A stretch of 64,000 nt of DNA. Origin: Stichopus chloronotus. Its lineage: Eukaryota; Echinodermata; Holothuroidea; Aspidochirotida; Stichopodidae. Below the pieces are notes generated by a model. The model searched no databases and was not told where the DNA came from. It saw only the letters and a program-made list of their open reading frames with translations. Of the stretch, positions 48,537-61,273 are shown piece by piece. Where the stretch lies: positions 4,057,315 to 4,121,314 of the forward strand of contig CM037842.1 of the NCBI GenBank assembly GCA_021234535.1, written 5' to 3'. The translations under genes were made by a program, and so were the position numbers. Every line of letters begins with the position of its first letter. The stretch's first letter is position 1.

Positions 48537-50267
48537 ATGGTAACACTTGTACAGCGCCGGTCTTAAAACTAATTGCTTCTTTTGGAAAGCCAAAAGGACC
48601 ACGTAATATGATGATGTAAATGATGATGTAAAATATACGATGATGCACTGAAAACTTATGATGTACATCAAAATAATACTTTCAAAAAAGTGGCGTATGC
48701 ATACCCGTATGTATATTCCTATATGTGGATTTGGCTCTTTAATACCATTAGGGAAGAGGGGGGGGGGGGGGAACTTTGAGTATCAAATATTTTGTATTAA
48801 CCTTGATCTTGGTTCGGGGTGCCTTACGTTGTAATCAACGGGTATAGTAAATTAAGGTTAATTCACTTAATGAGGAGTATATAAATATTCACCAGACGGC
48901 GAAATGTTGCACGTTGCATGTTTCATAAAAATAGCCTAGGCCTACCATATGTGCTCGATTGCAGTGTACGGTAGATGCAGTTACGCGATAAAATTAAGCC
49001 ATTTTATTAAAATGGATGGTACAATTGATTCTCTTGAGCTTCCAAATTCCGAAGAAGTGAAGAAAAAAAAAGGCGTATGTTTCTCTTAACTTTCATACTC
49101 CAGCCGTTCATGTTATTGACGTCTAGTAAACTTTCTTTCGGTAGGCCTAGCCACTTTTTCGAACATAACATTTTTTATCATCACTGTTTACACCATGGTG
49201 TCGATGTACATCGTAAGATTGTACATCATCTTAAGTTTTCAGTACATGATCGTAAGTTTCTAATTAATTGAACTCAGGAAGGAACACCTCTTCGTTAAAT
49301 CAAGCTACACACTGAGTGTTCCATCCATTTCTGTTGAGTGGCATTAGACTAAGATATTTCGTCCTACAAACAGTTCAAAGCAAAAGTGAGGTGACGTCAA
49401 AGTTAAACATGTAAAGTATGTTCTTTTTGTCGCTTTGAATATTTCAATATTTCAAAGCAACGCCAACAGTAATACTTACTGCATTTATGTGTGTAACTTA
49501 CATATACCTGAGTTGAATAGCCACTGCCTCTTCCCTTAATTTGTCTCGTATTTGGAATGAGAGCATTAACAGTGGGAGACATGCATGCCATTGCTACTTC
49601 CCAATCTGAACTTGAAGAAAAAGAAAACGTTAAGGGTAGTGAATGTCTTTGACAAGTGAGGACACCGTCGCTTTGAAAGTTGAATCTCCCAAAATTGGCA
49701 CCATAAAAAAATAAAATCATTAAAGGACTTTACATCATATCAAAAACCATGAATCATATTATTCTAGTTTATCTGAAGTTGAAGATGCCCGATTCATTTA
49801 TTTCTTGTTTTTAGTTCATCCAAGGTAAAATATTCAACAATTAAGATCTACTCATAAATTAACTGCGTAACTTTCCTTTAAAAAGCAAAAAAAAAAAAAA
49901 ATAGTACACGAAACCGAAATGAACAAAAAAATAAAATTAAGAGGACGGTCATCAATGTCGAATTGTCAGTCAACTTCTACGAAGGTACAAAAGAACTGTA
50001 CTGCATTAAAGCACCATATAACAGCAATTTTGAATATAGGCAAATATCAACGCCAGGCGCTAACATCACTAAGGGCTTTAACTATTTGATCGTTTTTACT
50101 TCCATTTTCGTGACAACAATAGACGTTATTAACTGAGGGGTAAATTCGAAACTCTACTCGAGAACGTCGAAGATAATAACTTCCTTGTTTTAACTTACCG
50201 TAGTAAAGAGATTTGAACGAATGCACAGTACTTACAGATATTTACTGGATATACGGATCATTTCAAG
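48537..50267. other. Upstream region of IgSF receptor 3; no gene seen
   Basis: Contains a poly-G tract (about 48760-48771) and AT-rich DNA. No TATA box could be assigned with confidence. A 105-codon minus-strand frame (49403-49720) has no recognisable domain. Confidence 0.4.
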
Positions 50268-53200
50268 ATGGAGGCACACATGACCAGTATGATCATCCAC
50301 ACCAATCTATATTCTGTGGGGTTTATTTTTACTTTTTTACTTCCAACAGGTAAGACGACTAATGCTTTGAATACATATGTATAGATTTTTCTATATGTTC
50401 TAAAGTAATCTTGAAAAAGCAGTAGGATTTAACAGGACGACCATTGATTGGTTAACGCTAGAATGTGATAGGGAAGACAAGGTAATGAATAATGCTTACG
50501 TAAATCTATGACAAATGTTTAAAGTTGTATAGTAGTGTAAAGGAAAATTAATGTCTCATTGATTTGGACAGCTACCAGTAAGTTACAATTAGAGGGAGCT
50601 TGCAGTTTTGGAACTGAGCATGTCAAATCAAATCACGAAATAGAGAGTCTTATGCTTGAAAATGTTATTGTAAAGTGATTTTATCCCAGATCAAGTAATT
50701 TAACGAAAATAATGTTTGTCGGTAACATGAGTACCGTAACGGGTCGAGTTGAAAATGAATTTACGTCTACAGAATATTCCACAAACAAAGCAACAAAGAG
50801 ATGCATCAGGAATGTGAAGCCATTACACAATTTTGAGCACTAATCATATGAAAGATAAAACCAAACAAGAACAAATTATAATAAAAGCAAAATTACATTC
50901 AGGCGAAGTCATAATACCACTAACGCAATATACACAATACATCGATCAATAGATCATTTATTTGAATTCGTATTTTTTATGATAATTCTTTTTTACTTGT
51001 GAATCCTGTGGGCTCCTTTTAAAACGATTGTGCTCCAACTGACATCCCCTGACCCTGACGCTTCACACATCAGTCCCATTTTGCCTAAATACAAAATGTT
51101 CTTATGACAGTCAATAAAATTTTCGATAACTATGGCCTGTTATGATGCGATTGTTTTGAATTTGATATGTCAGTCAATGCATCGTTTTCCAATTGTGCCA
51201 AGAATATACCTGAAACGTTTGATAACCGCAGCTTTACTGATTGAACATACACTGAAGATACTTCTGAATAAGGTGATAAGTAACACAGGGTGATAACGAA
51301 CAAGAAACTGATATATTAATTACTATTTTACAATCGGATAATTTCAAAGGGAATACCTCCATTACGTATGATCAGTTGGCACGTAATTAATAAAACTATG
51401 GAAAGGAAATTATAAAAAAGAGGTAATGTGAAGGAAGTGAAAGGACGTTCCATTTGTTAAAAGAAATATGAAACAAATGGATCAAAACTATTTTTACAGG
51501 TCATGACACCGCTAATGCTGAAAATGAATATTCCATTAACAAGTGGGGGAAGTTATTAATGAAATAGTAATATTTTCCACTTCATGCGTTTTAAAGGGAA
51601 ATAGGCCGTTTAGAATATACCGACATGGCATATAAAGAAAATAGCTGTAATCATTGTGAAACCATTCAGTATCACCAATAAACATCTGCAAAAGCTTCAT
51701 CTCCTCAGAGCATTATGCATGCGATGAGTAACCGAAGATGCATCATTTAAATTTTGAAACGTTTGGGTGAACAAATTATTGTTGAGCAACGAATAACTGA
51801 TTTTTTTTATGTGTGAGAAACTTACTTCTTAAAAAGAAGGCCAATGTCCTTTCTTATTATGAATAATCTATCTTCCTATGTCCACATCCTTTGGTTTTAA
51901 GAATATGGTTATTTTCTGTCAAACAAACGCCTTATTTCCCTGTAAGCCCCATGCCAATATCTGGTCATTAAACCAAAATATTGCTGCTTGATGAAACCTT
52001 CTGTGGCCAAGAAATATTCCCATTGCGCTGATGTTACAAAACTGCTCCTTAACTGCGGAAAAAAGAAAGTCTTTCTTGTTCCTCGATATTGAAGCCTTTT
52101 ATTTAGCTTTGACCTTTGACACCAGAGTAAAATCAAGACTGGGTTTCTTGTGAATGAACACTAAACCCTGGTGAAAATTAAAGTCACATCTGCTAAGCTG
52201 CCACATTTTTTTTATTAAACAGTCAAGATTGTAAAGAGTACACACTAAGAAAAAGAAGCATCTGTGTGGCATCACAGATTGTATAAAATGGAATATGCCA
52301 CTTTGAAATAAATATTAAAAAAAAGGAATTCGAACTTTCAAACTGACCAATACCATTGACATATTGTTTTTGCTATACTAAAGAGAGAAAAATACACGCC
52401 GTTATTCGTACGTTAAAATGGGATTGACTTCAACCTCAGTCTTCTTTTGTTCTACTGAGGTTCAACTTCTTCGAAACTGTCATGGCCTTAGATCAGTTTT
52501 ATCACCCCATGCTGTGATAATCCACATGGTCAATTAAACATCGTTCTCCTAAAGTAATTCAGGTGTGTCAATCCAATGTCTAGGCTTTCTTGAGCTGCCT
52601 GGCAAGGGGTATTAGATGTCATGTCCGTAGGCAATACATGTGTAATCGAGCATGAAACAGGGTCTGTTGAACGCTTTAGCATGGTTTTAGCACAATTATA
52701 ACGTCATGATTCGTATTTTTTTATGAAATATCACTTTCTTCAGGAGTCAACCTCTTTTAGGAGCTACAGAAAGGTCAGTGTACCTAAATCACACCAAGCG
52801 CTACATCTTGCAATTGTAATTTTTATATCAAGAGAGACACTCATCGCCCGGGACAGTACCTTTTCCTCCAACCATTTACGTCAAGTCTCTCCCACAGCCT
52901 AAAAATTCATCAAATACATCTAAAATTCCTCCAGATGTCAAATCAAAACAATAAACCCTGTATAGCTGCGTACTATGAGTCGCTCTGCATCTTTCTGATT
53001 TGTGCTAAGTAGAACCATTTGATAATTTTGCTTTCCTCCCAGTTTAAATCCAGCTTGGGGTTATGAGTAGGTGGCTTTAGAACGCTCTGTCATTTTGTGA
53101 TCTTTGCATTGTATATCTGTACATATGATGTGTGATACCTGTGTATAGGAGCTTTGCTCAAGATAGACATGTGTTAGGATGATGGGTAAGCTTAACGTAG

Positions 53201-56200
53201 TGACTATGTTGGAAAAAAAAATCCTACATAGAACAGTTGAAATGTTGAAGTGGTGATACTTGACGATATGATAATGCTCACATATATTACACTGAATTCT
53301 GTTCAATTAAATGTCAAAAAGTCGTGAACAGTGACAGTTTCGGTCACGTATTAGCTTTTTTTTTCAAATGTTATTAAACACATGTATGTCATGAGAAAGA
53401 AAATGTGTTGACTTACAGTTCGTGATTAAGCTGGGGTACACGTTTATCAACGAAAGCTATATTGCAATTATCATCAATTATGATGCAATAAACAATGGTC
53501 TCAATTAATTCCAGAGAGTTGGAGTAAAAGAGTACACATAACTGCCACCGTTGGCAATGATGTTTCCCTGACATGCGAGTATAAAGAGCCATTAATCTTT
53601 CAGGGATGGTGGTATAACGACAAAGCCATACATTCTTTTCAACAAGATAGTGCCAACGACGACAAATTTAACATTCACGACTCAAACTTAAATGGGGGAT
53701 CATCAGTACTTACAATAACAAAAACTGAATTTCAAGACGCCGGAGACTATGCGTGTAAATATGAATCAAAAGGTGGGAATGTGACTCTCAACTACTTTAC
53801 CGTTCATGTAACAGGTAAGACATTTGGAGATATTGATATTCATGGCAAAAAGACAAATGACAGGATGTGTACTTAACAAATGCTAAGCAAACTTGTCAAC
53901 GATTCAGGAATATTTGTTACAGAAACAAATCCTAAGTCACTGTCATTAAATGTAGTATGCAAAGAGCCCGTTGTCCTGAAATTTCCCGTGGTTATGAAAT
54001 TTACGATATAGTTACTTATACATGCTTCGTGATATTGATCTCCAGTGAGAAAATTGGAGGAAATTTCCACATGGTTATTAAATATCAGTAAAACGACAAG
54101 TGGGCAATTATTTCAGGGGGATTGCACAATAACTATAGTCTATGTATGATTGTCCGTGATCTGAGAATTATCATGATCATTTATCATATATGTACCAATA
54201 GTGTAACAAATCATACATTGTTACTTTCAATACCAGAAGTCCAGTAACGTCCTGTCAAATTACCAACATACACAAACAGGGGATTGTGTCTGTGTTTGGT
54301 TATTTTTAGATGAAAATCAATGTAAATAAACACAAAAAATAAATCTCAGAGTTTTTTCTGCTTTTCGGTCAAAAGAAAAACCGCATGGAATAATGGTTCC
54401 CAAAGAAACAACAGATATTTCAAATGAATGTTTATGTGAGTTAATAGGTCAATGATGCTCAATTACAGCGTGTTGTAAATCAACTTAATTATCAGCTTTT
54501 CAGATTAAAATATGCAAACTAGGTTTAAGTCTTCCTTTCAATAAATGTGTATTACCCTCGTGAACTAGCTCTAGTCTGTTAGCATTGACATAGGTATTGG
54601 GTAATTGACTAACTGACTGGTAACGTAGGTATAGGTAACTGAATAAGTATCAAATATAATTTTCTTTGTGAGAACAAATATTGCAAAAAGGATTCCCATT
54701 CATCTTTGTATTATATTCGCTGTAAGTATTCTTCAAAATAGGCTTACAACCAATATGAATGAAAATAAAGATGGAATGAAAAACAAAAAAGAAAAAGAAA
54801 CAAAAAGCCAATGTTTTAGCCACCTGTCGGTGATAGGAAATAATTACATTTTTATATTCGTTATGTTTGATCACTTTCCATTTCAGGGAACACAAACTGG
54901 AAAATGATTGGGACTATTGTTACCTGTGTGACTGTGCTCATCTTTGTAGTTCTGATCTTCATAAGGAAGACGGTAAATCGTGGTAATACGCCATAATATT
55001 ATTAGGCCTGCTAATTTTGTTACTGTCTAGTAATGTGTTTGTTTCTCCTTTAAATATTATTGTAAAATTAAAAATTGAGCCATCCTAAAGTATAACTCCA
55101 TTGACTGAGTTATGTCTTTTTCTGCAGGCAGAAGTAACACTACAAAGAGTACCCTGGCAATTTTTCACAGGTAACGTCTTTTTTTCCTTAATGTGTAATC
55201 ATAAACCTGTGTAAAGGCGGACATTCGTCATTTATTAACTAGTCAAGATTACCGTGCATTACGTCGCAGCTGTGATTCACCCAATTTTCCTAAATGGGAG
55301 AGTTTGTATCTTATACGTAAATCAGCACTTAGTATTTGGTACACACACACAAACGCTATCACGTTGTTTTCATTTGATGTTGAATAAAGAACAAAAGGAC
55401 AACTAGAACTCCTTGTTTAAGAACCGGACTTTTTTTTCCTCACGAACACATTCTACTTATTAGTGAATGACCAAGACAGGGAGCACTGCTACATAACTTC
55501 AACTACAATGGCGTATTCTGTAATCCTAATCATGTGCTATGAATGTACTGGTGCTAAAAGTATATAGTAAAGCAAGCAGACCCATAAGTTAAAACAGACA
55601 AACGTGACGATATCATTACTTAGACGCTCGTATGCAGAAATAAATATATCAAACATATGAATAGAAAATGGTGACACTAGATTGGAGCAAAGAGAAAAAC
55701 TGAAAAGGGAAAGAATGGAAAATTAATATATCTAGCGTAATGGATGGACACATATCTCTGACGTGGCTTTACTAAAACCGAGAAAAAAAGACATGGTCGT
55801 TGAGAACCAGTCATACCTTTTTTTTTGGGGGGGGGGTTGGGGGATTTCTGTTATCTTTAGAATTATCCTGGTCCTAGTTATCACAAATGGTTATACTTAT
55901 TCTCTCATCTGTTTATGTTACTCATGACCTGATGTTTAAAGTATTCTACAGTGCTAAGAGAAAGGAAGAAAGGAGTTGCCATGGCAACAAACGCATAATG
56001 ACTTATCCACAGATATGATTTGAGATAAATTTGTATATTTTCTACGAAGCAAATCACTGAACACCAACACAACAAAGGAAGCCACATCCTCAGCTGATAA
56101 CAATCGTCAAGTTGAAGGTTATGTGGTTATGGATGGCGGGTGAGTCATTTTATGAAGAAGTAAGTTCAGTGAAATTATTATTTTGCATAAATTGTGTACT

Positions 56201-58865
56201 TACCTGTAAATGGTATGTCAAATGTAATCTACTCGCATGATGCGCTAAGTTAGTTGAACACGGTGACTAAACATTATTTTCCTATTCATTTCCATTTGAA
56301 ACCATTTGGTGTTTTCTTGAAAAATAGTGAAGAATAAAATTACATTGGGAAAGATTTACAATACGCCTTCATGAAGAAAAATAAAAAATAGTAATGTGAG
56401 AATAGCTGACTGGATTAAAAACAAAGAAAGATAACAGTTGATAGGAGTATTTAAACAGAGCTCTATCTAACATTTTTGAAGAAACAAATTGATTTGTCAT
56501 ATCAGGTTACGTCAGTAATACGCCGTACTTATGATTTAAGTGTGCATAAACTACATCATACAGCCATGCAGATCAACGGAAAGTATACAAGGTTTGATTT
56601 CTATCGCTACAATTTTCAAGGTATGTTTCATGTTTGAAATATGTTAAAGAACTATAAACTAATGTAGACTACGCTGTTAAAAAATGTAACATGTAAAATG
56701 TAAACTTACAGGAAATAAAGTAAAGAAATACCAAAGGGATACAGCAAATATTTGTAATTAGTTCCCGACAATTTATGTAATTCGTTTTTATTTCTTTGTT
56801 TCGATTTCTGTAATTTTAGAGACATTTCTTGTATATATTGTTATGTATGTACTTCAAGTTTGCGTTTGTATTTTTATTTTGTATTCGTCCTTCTTATGCC
56901 TCAAAGGAATAATATTAAGTCATCGGGAAGAGAATCAGATTATGTCTTACCCTGCAGTCCCGAAGATGAAGGCTATGAGCATATGTGTCAAAGGTTAGAT
57001 GAGTACTGCATGTCAACTTAATCTATCCTAAGTTAACAAGATTAATCCCATGGACTGAAACTAGTCGATTGCCACCTGGTAACATGGTTTATTTTAGGCA
57101 ATTGCAACCTTTTACTCCCTGACATTACTCTTGTTTGTTTTGTCGTAATTATTAATTCTGAATGTGTGTTCTTCGAAGCAAACGTTTTCTGAAATTTCCA
57201 AATGAGCGCTTACTGGATCTATCTATTGTGCATCAGTTGCATCTCTGAAAGGAAATGAAGGGCAAAGTAATACCTAAGTAAAGTAAACAACTAAAGTAAT
57301 AACTCAGGGCTAACCAATGAATAAACCTTCAAACATACTTTTAAAGGAATCTGTCCCAGACAAATTAAGGAGTTTATAAGTAAATGAGACTGATTGCTCT
57401 CTCTGTTGACATTTTGACCCCATGTCAATATTTTGACTTCAACTAAATATGTTACCGCTTGAGTTTAGACTTCTCAGGTCAAAAACGATGTCCGGGTTTT
57501 TTTTAAGGTCACAAAAACACCATGTAATTGTTGCAAAGTATTGCAAAAAATATTTGTTGTTCTTTGGAGCTGGATTCGCTTATTTAACCTTCAAGGTTTT
57601 TACAACTGAAAGTTGCAATGGTAAACTGTAGATTACCTTACCTTGGGAAGTAACCCTTAATCTCTTGAACTATCATAGCGATTCTTTTAACGCAGTCAAG
57701 ACAATAAGGAAATACAAAGAATATCAAGTAGCTGTCACTGTGTGAAATTACAGATTTCTCATAGTGCAAAGTGCAATTTTGTGGTAGATATGTTGTTGAA
57801 AATCTGTGATTTCCAGCAAAACATGATATCAAGGATTTTGTTTTCACCAATAAAGAGAAAGAATGTTTGCACGTTTTATAGGATATTAGTTTTTAGTGGA
57901 CAAGCCATTTTATAGTGATGGTTACGTATAAAAATAAAAAACAACATAAATTAATTTGATATAACATTGGTGATGCAAAATTTCTATTTCGTAGCACACT
58001 GTGTAAAGAATCATTACATTGAATGAACCATAAAAAAATATTTCTTACTGCAAAAACGTCAAGTAGATTTACCAGTTGATAGGATATGAATTTTCATTAA
58101 AAGTAAGAAACTTTCTCCCCTTGACAGTTTTGTATTATGCTATGGGAAACTTGTAATGTGATAACTGACCAATTACTAATTACTTGTTTCTCTATTGCAA
58201 ATCTTTTTTATGTGAATGCAGAGAAAAAAAAATAAAACTTTTTCATTTAAACTGCCTATTACCCGTCAATATTCCATTCAGAAGTAAAAACTTGTTGTGT
58301 TGTTGTTCGTATGCTTAAATTGATCCTTTTTCTTCCAAAGCGTGACTTACTTATCAGAAAACAAGAAACCAATTCAGCAACAATATCGTGATAGTCAAGT
58401 GTATGAGATAACCGGTAAAGTGTAAGTCAACTGCTCATTTTAAGGCTCAACAAATCTCTTTCGTTTTAGTACAAGGATAAGTAACCCATTTTGTGGCAAT
58501 AATGAATTATTCACATCTTTTGCAAGAAACGTCATGTGTATACCTTAGTACTGATGTTCTTTGCTGCAATGAAACAATGTCAACTATAATACTAAGAGCA
58601 GTCTACCTATTTACCTGTTTATCTAGAAGTAGCATAACACCATTTTTTCAAACTAGTTGTTGACACTCGTTGTGCTGGTTACATTTCTTTGGTTTTGATG
58701 GCTTGTTCGGGTTAAGAATCGATTAATATGAAAGTGTTCTGATCACTGAAACATTTCAACCAACGGATTTGCTTCTTTAGGTCTTCATTTCAATTTTTTC
58801 TGTAGTTTCGTATAAGAAACCCAACTCGCGTGAGGTCAGAAGGATCATCATTGTATGCCGGATAA
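50268..58865 (+). CDS. IgSF receptor 3: signal peptide, one Ig domain, TM, YxxM tail
   Basis: Exons: 50268-50349 (signal peptide, hydrophobic core YSVGFIFTFLLPT), 53515-53814 (Ig), 54887-54982 (TM), 55128-55170 (juxtamembrane, 43 bp, phase 1 to 2), 56050-56139, 56907-56993, 58341-58421 and 58817-58865; 275 aa. If the exon at 58341 is not spliced it stops at 58425 (260 aa). The Ig domain has VSLTCEY, FQGWWYND and FQDAGDYACKY, a V-type signature. The membrane segment is IGTIVTCVTVLIFVVLIF, followed by basic RKTVNR. Tail motifs: GYVVM and GYEHM (both YxxM, the p85 SH2 consensus), SDYVLP, VTYLSE, QVYEIT and SLYAG at the very end. It is a single-V-domain receptor with a CD28-like tail logic; true homology to CD28 is not claimed. 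Intron 1 (3.2 kb) carries a MITE. Confidence 0.75.
51594..51942. mobile_element. MITE-like element, family A, copy 2, in intron 1 of IgSF receptor 3
   Basis: Begins AAGGGAAATAGGCCGTTTA and ends CAAACGCCTTATTTCCCTG, flanked by TA on both sides. About 349 bp, sharing with copy 1 blocks such as GGGTGAACAAATTATTG, AAGCTTCATCTCCTCA and GAATAATCTATC. Non-coding; a minus-strand frame at 51909-52136 only overlaps its end. Confidence 0.82.
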
Positions 58866-60710
58866 GTGTTGGGGAAATGATGGACTGTCCGAAGTTAAAC
58901 GAATCGATGTCAACGTGAGGTTGCTAACCAACAGCATCTATCCAAAGGAAAAAGAAATAGATACAATCACTGCAATGAGAATATCTGATGTGTTTCTTGA
59001 ATATGCTGCATGCTGCATTCCCTATTGTAGTGTGAATTTCTTGAAATGTGAAGACTGATATGAGCACCTAAAGACTTTTTTGTACAGCCAATGACAAAGA
59101 AGTTATGGAAAATTCGGAATTTAGACGGTAATAAGACTTTCAATACCTCATTGCCTTTTTTTTTTTTTGATAATAATATGATAACAGTTGGAAGGGGTGC
59201 AATAACACCTACCTGCTAATACCTCGAAAATGGTGAATTCACCTATAATTTAGTTCAAACCGAAAGAGGTCAAAACAGTCAGTTTTAGCTAGCACCTATG
59301 ATCCCCTATGGTCCCATAAAAACTTATATCGTATCATGTCGAAAGGAATCTACACGGCTATGGAAAGTGAATTTCTTTGGTGCTTTAGTCTGTAAGTGTA
59401 AGGTCGGGAACATTTAATGGAGGTACAATCAATAAAGGAAAGACTAAAATACCTTACATTTGTTATATTGGCTTTAAAAAGTTTACCCTACATGTATTGA
59501 CCTTAATTCAGGACGTGGTATATCTATGCATGTGTTTTTATTCTATTCTATATTGTAACTTCAAATACATATTTCTAAAAGAGAGCATAAGAAAGCAATA
59601 CACCAATTTAGTTTGGAATATAAACGTATTGACAAGGGTTACGTGTTAGCGATGAGATTAAGCATTTAAGACATAATATTTAAAATGAATATGAAGTCCA
59701 ATCAATTGCACGAACTGTCTGATCGTATGTATGAAAATTCATAAATTAAAATGCATTTAAATCAACCACCTCGGTCTCAGTTTGTTTTATTAGTTGCCGC
59801 TGATATGAGTATACGCATAATGAATACACGTAATACGACTTTCCTCCTATTTTATCCCACGCTTCATGATATTTATGCAATGAGTAACTAAAGGCTTTCC
59901 ATCATTTAGAACGTACGTAGGACGAATATGTAAACCCTTCGCCGTCAAGGTTATAGACACAGCTGAAGTGTTTTCTATTGTGTTATGAATTATCTGTTAT
60001 CTCCTAATAAAATGACAGATAATATGACAGCACTTTGTTTCTACGGAAATCATACACGATTCGAAAAACTCAAACAACGATTATATGGTACATTTGAGAG
60101 GGTATTCTATTTTTAGTTGCCTTTATCTATTACATCTACTACCCCTACAACATTATCTTTCTCTGTTGCTTTACACTATTAACTTGAAACTTCACTAGTG
60201 CTAGCATAAAATATGAACATACTGTGTTATTATCAGTTTGAGACATACTGAGCAGAGAAAATATGGAACATTGGAAAAGTAATACGAGAGAGAAGGAACT
60301 TGTTGCCATTGCAGCTACGAACTAGAAGAAATTTAGCAATGATATATGACAATAATTACGCTTAACATAAAGAAATTAAGTTTCTGAATTTAATGAATCT
60401 TTTCCCTGATAATAACGTTCCCTGATTTTGACACAGATAATCTCAACCAGATCACTTGCTTGCAAATTTGTGCCAATATATTACTGTTTGAAAAATGGAT
60501 CAGCTGCGAAGAAACAGTCTTGTCGTATACCCTCTTACTAAATGTTTACCTTACTAGCTGCTATAGAGTCGATGACTGTAGGGGACGTCAAACGTCAGTG
60601 ACATAGACATTATGTGGACATCAAGATCACGTCTCTTCAACATACGCATTACGGCAACGCGATATTTCAAAGACATGAAGTCAAGGTTGATGTCGCTATT
60701 TATCTGTTCT
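58866..60710. other. Downstream of IgSF receptor 3; no gene seen
   Basis: An AATAAA at 59431-59436, about 570 bp past the stop, is a possible poly(A) site. A 67-codon frame at 58855-59058 overlaps the end of the terminal exon in another frame and has no domain. The rest is AT-rich. Confidence 0.4.
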
Positions 60711-61273
60711 TTAAAGGTTGTGTGACATGCATCTAGGAAAGAGATTGCTTCATACAGAAGTTGCAAAGTAAATCAATGGGTGAAAATCCGTTGAAATTTT
60801 GTTTAAATCTATGACCGTTTTTGAGATATGAGTATTCAACGTTCGATAAAAATGCAAAACAGATGACATCGAGTGTTGTACTGTGTCAGTATTTCGTTTG
60901 TTAAGCCTTAGTATATTGCCTCTAAATTACTTAATTACTTAGTTTCACATTGATAAGTGATATCAATATTTTGGAAGAAACAAATTTATGCTTCCAAAAT
61001 AAATCATCTGGGTACATAAAATTCTCAAATGTCCTTGAAATAAAGTAAACAAGGGATTTACATCAGCCATATCATAGGAGTCCATCTCTTGACATCATAA
61101 ATTTTGCATACTTAGCCAATGTTTATTCATGATGCAGCTGTGAAATACTTATTTGCATGTAAAATTGTTAATCTTTGATGTATTGTGACGGAAGTTGTGA
61201 CTGTTTTTAACATTTCCAATAATTAATGCACCCAATACTCCAAAATGTCATTTTCATGTCACACGACCTTTAA
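60711..61273. mobile_element. MITE-like element, family B, copy 2 (uninterrupted)
   Basis: TTAAAGGTTGTGTGACATGC at the left and GTCACACGACCTTTAA at the right form the terminal inverted repeat, with TTAA at each edge. About 560 bp, non-coding. It shares ordered interior blocks with copy 1: GTGAAAATCCGTTG, GTTTCACATT, ATATTTTGGA, CTTGAAATAAAG, TGATGCAGCTGTGA (CTGCAGCTGTGA there) and TTAATGCACCCA. Confidence 0.8.

Noticed and set aside
53820..54886. A second Ig exon in receptor 3
   Set aside because: I searched for a Cys..Trp..Cys pattern with phase-1 sites between the Ig and TM exons and found none.
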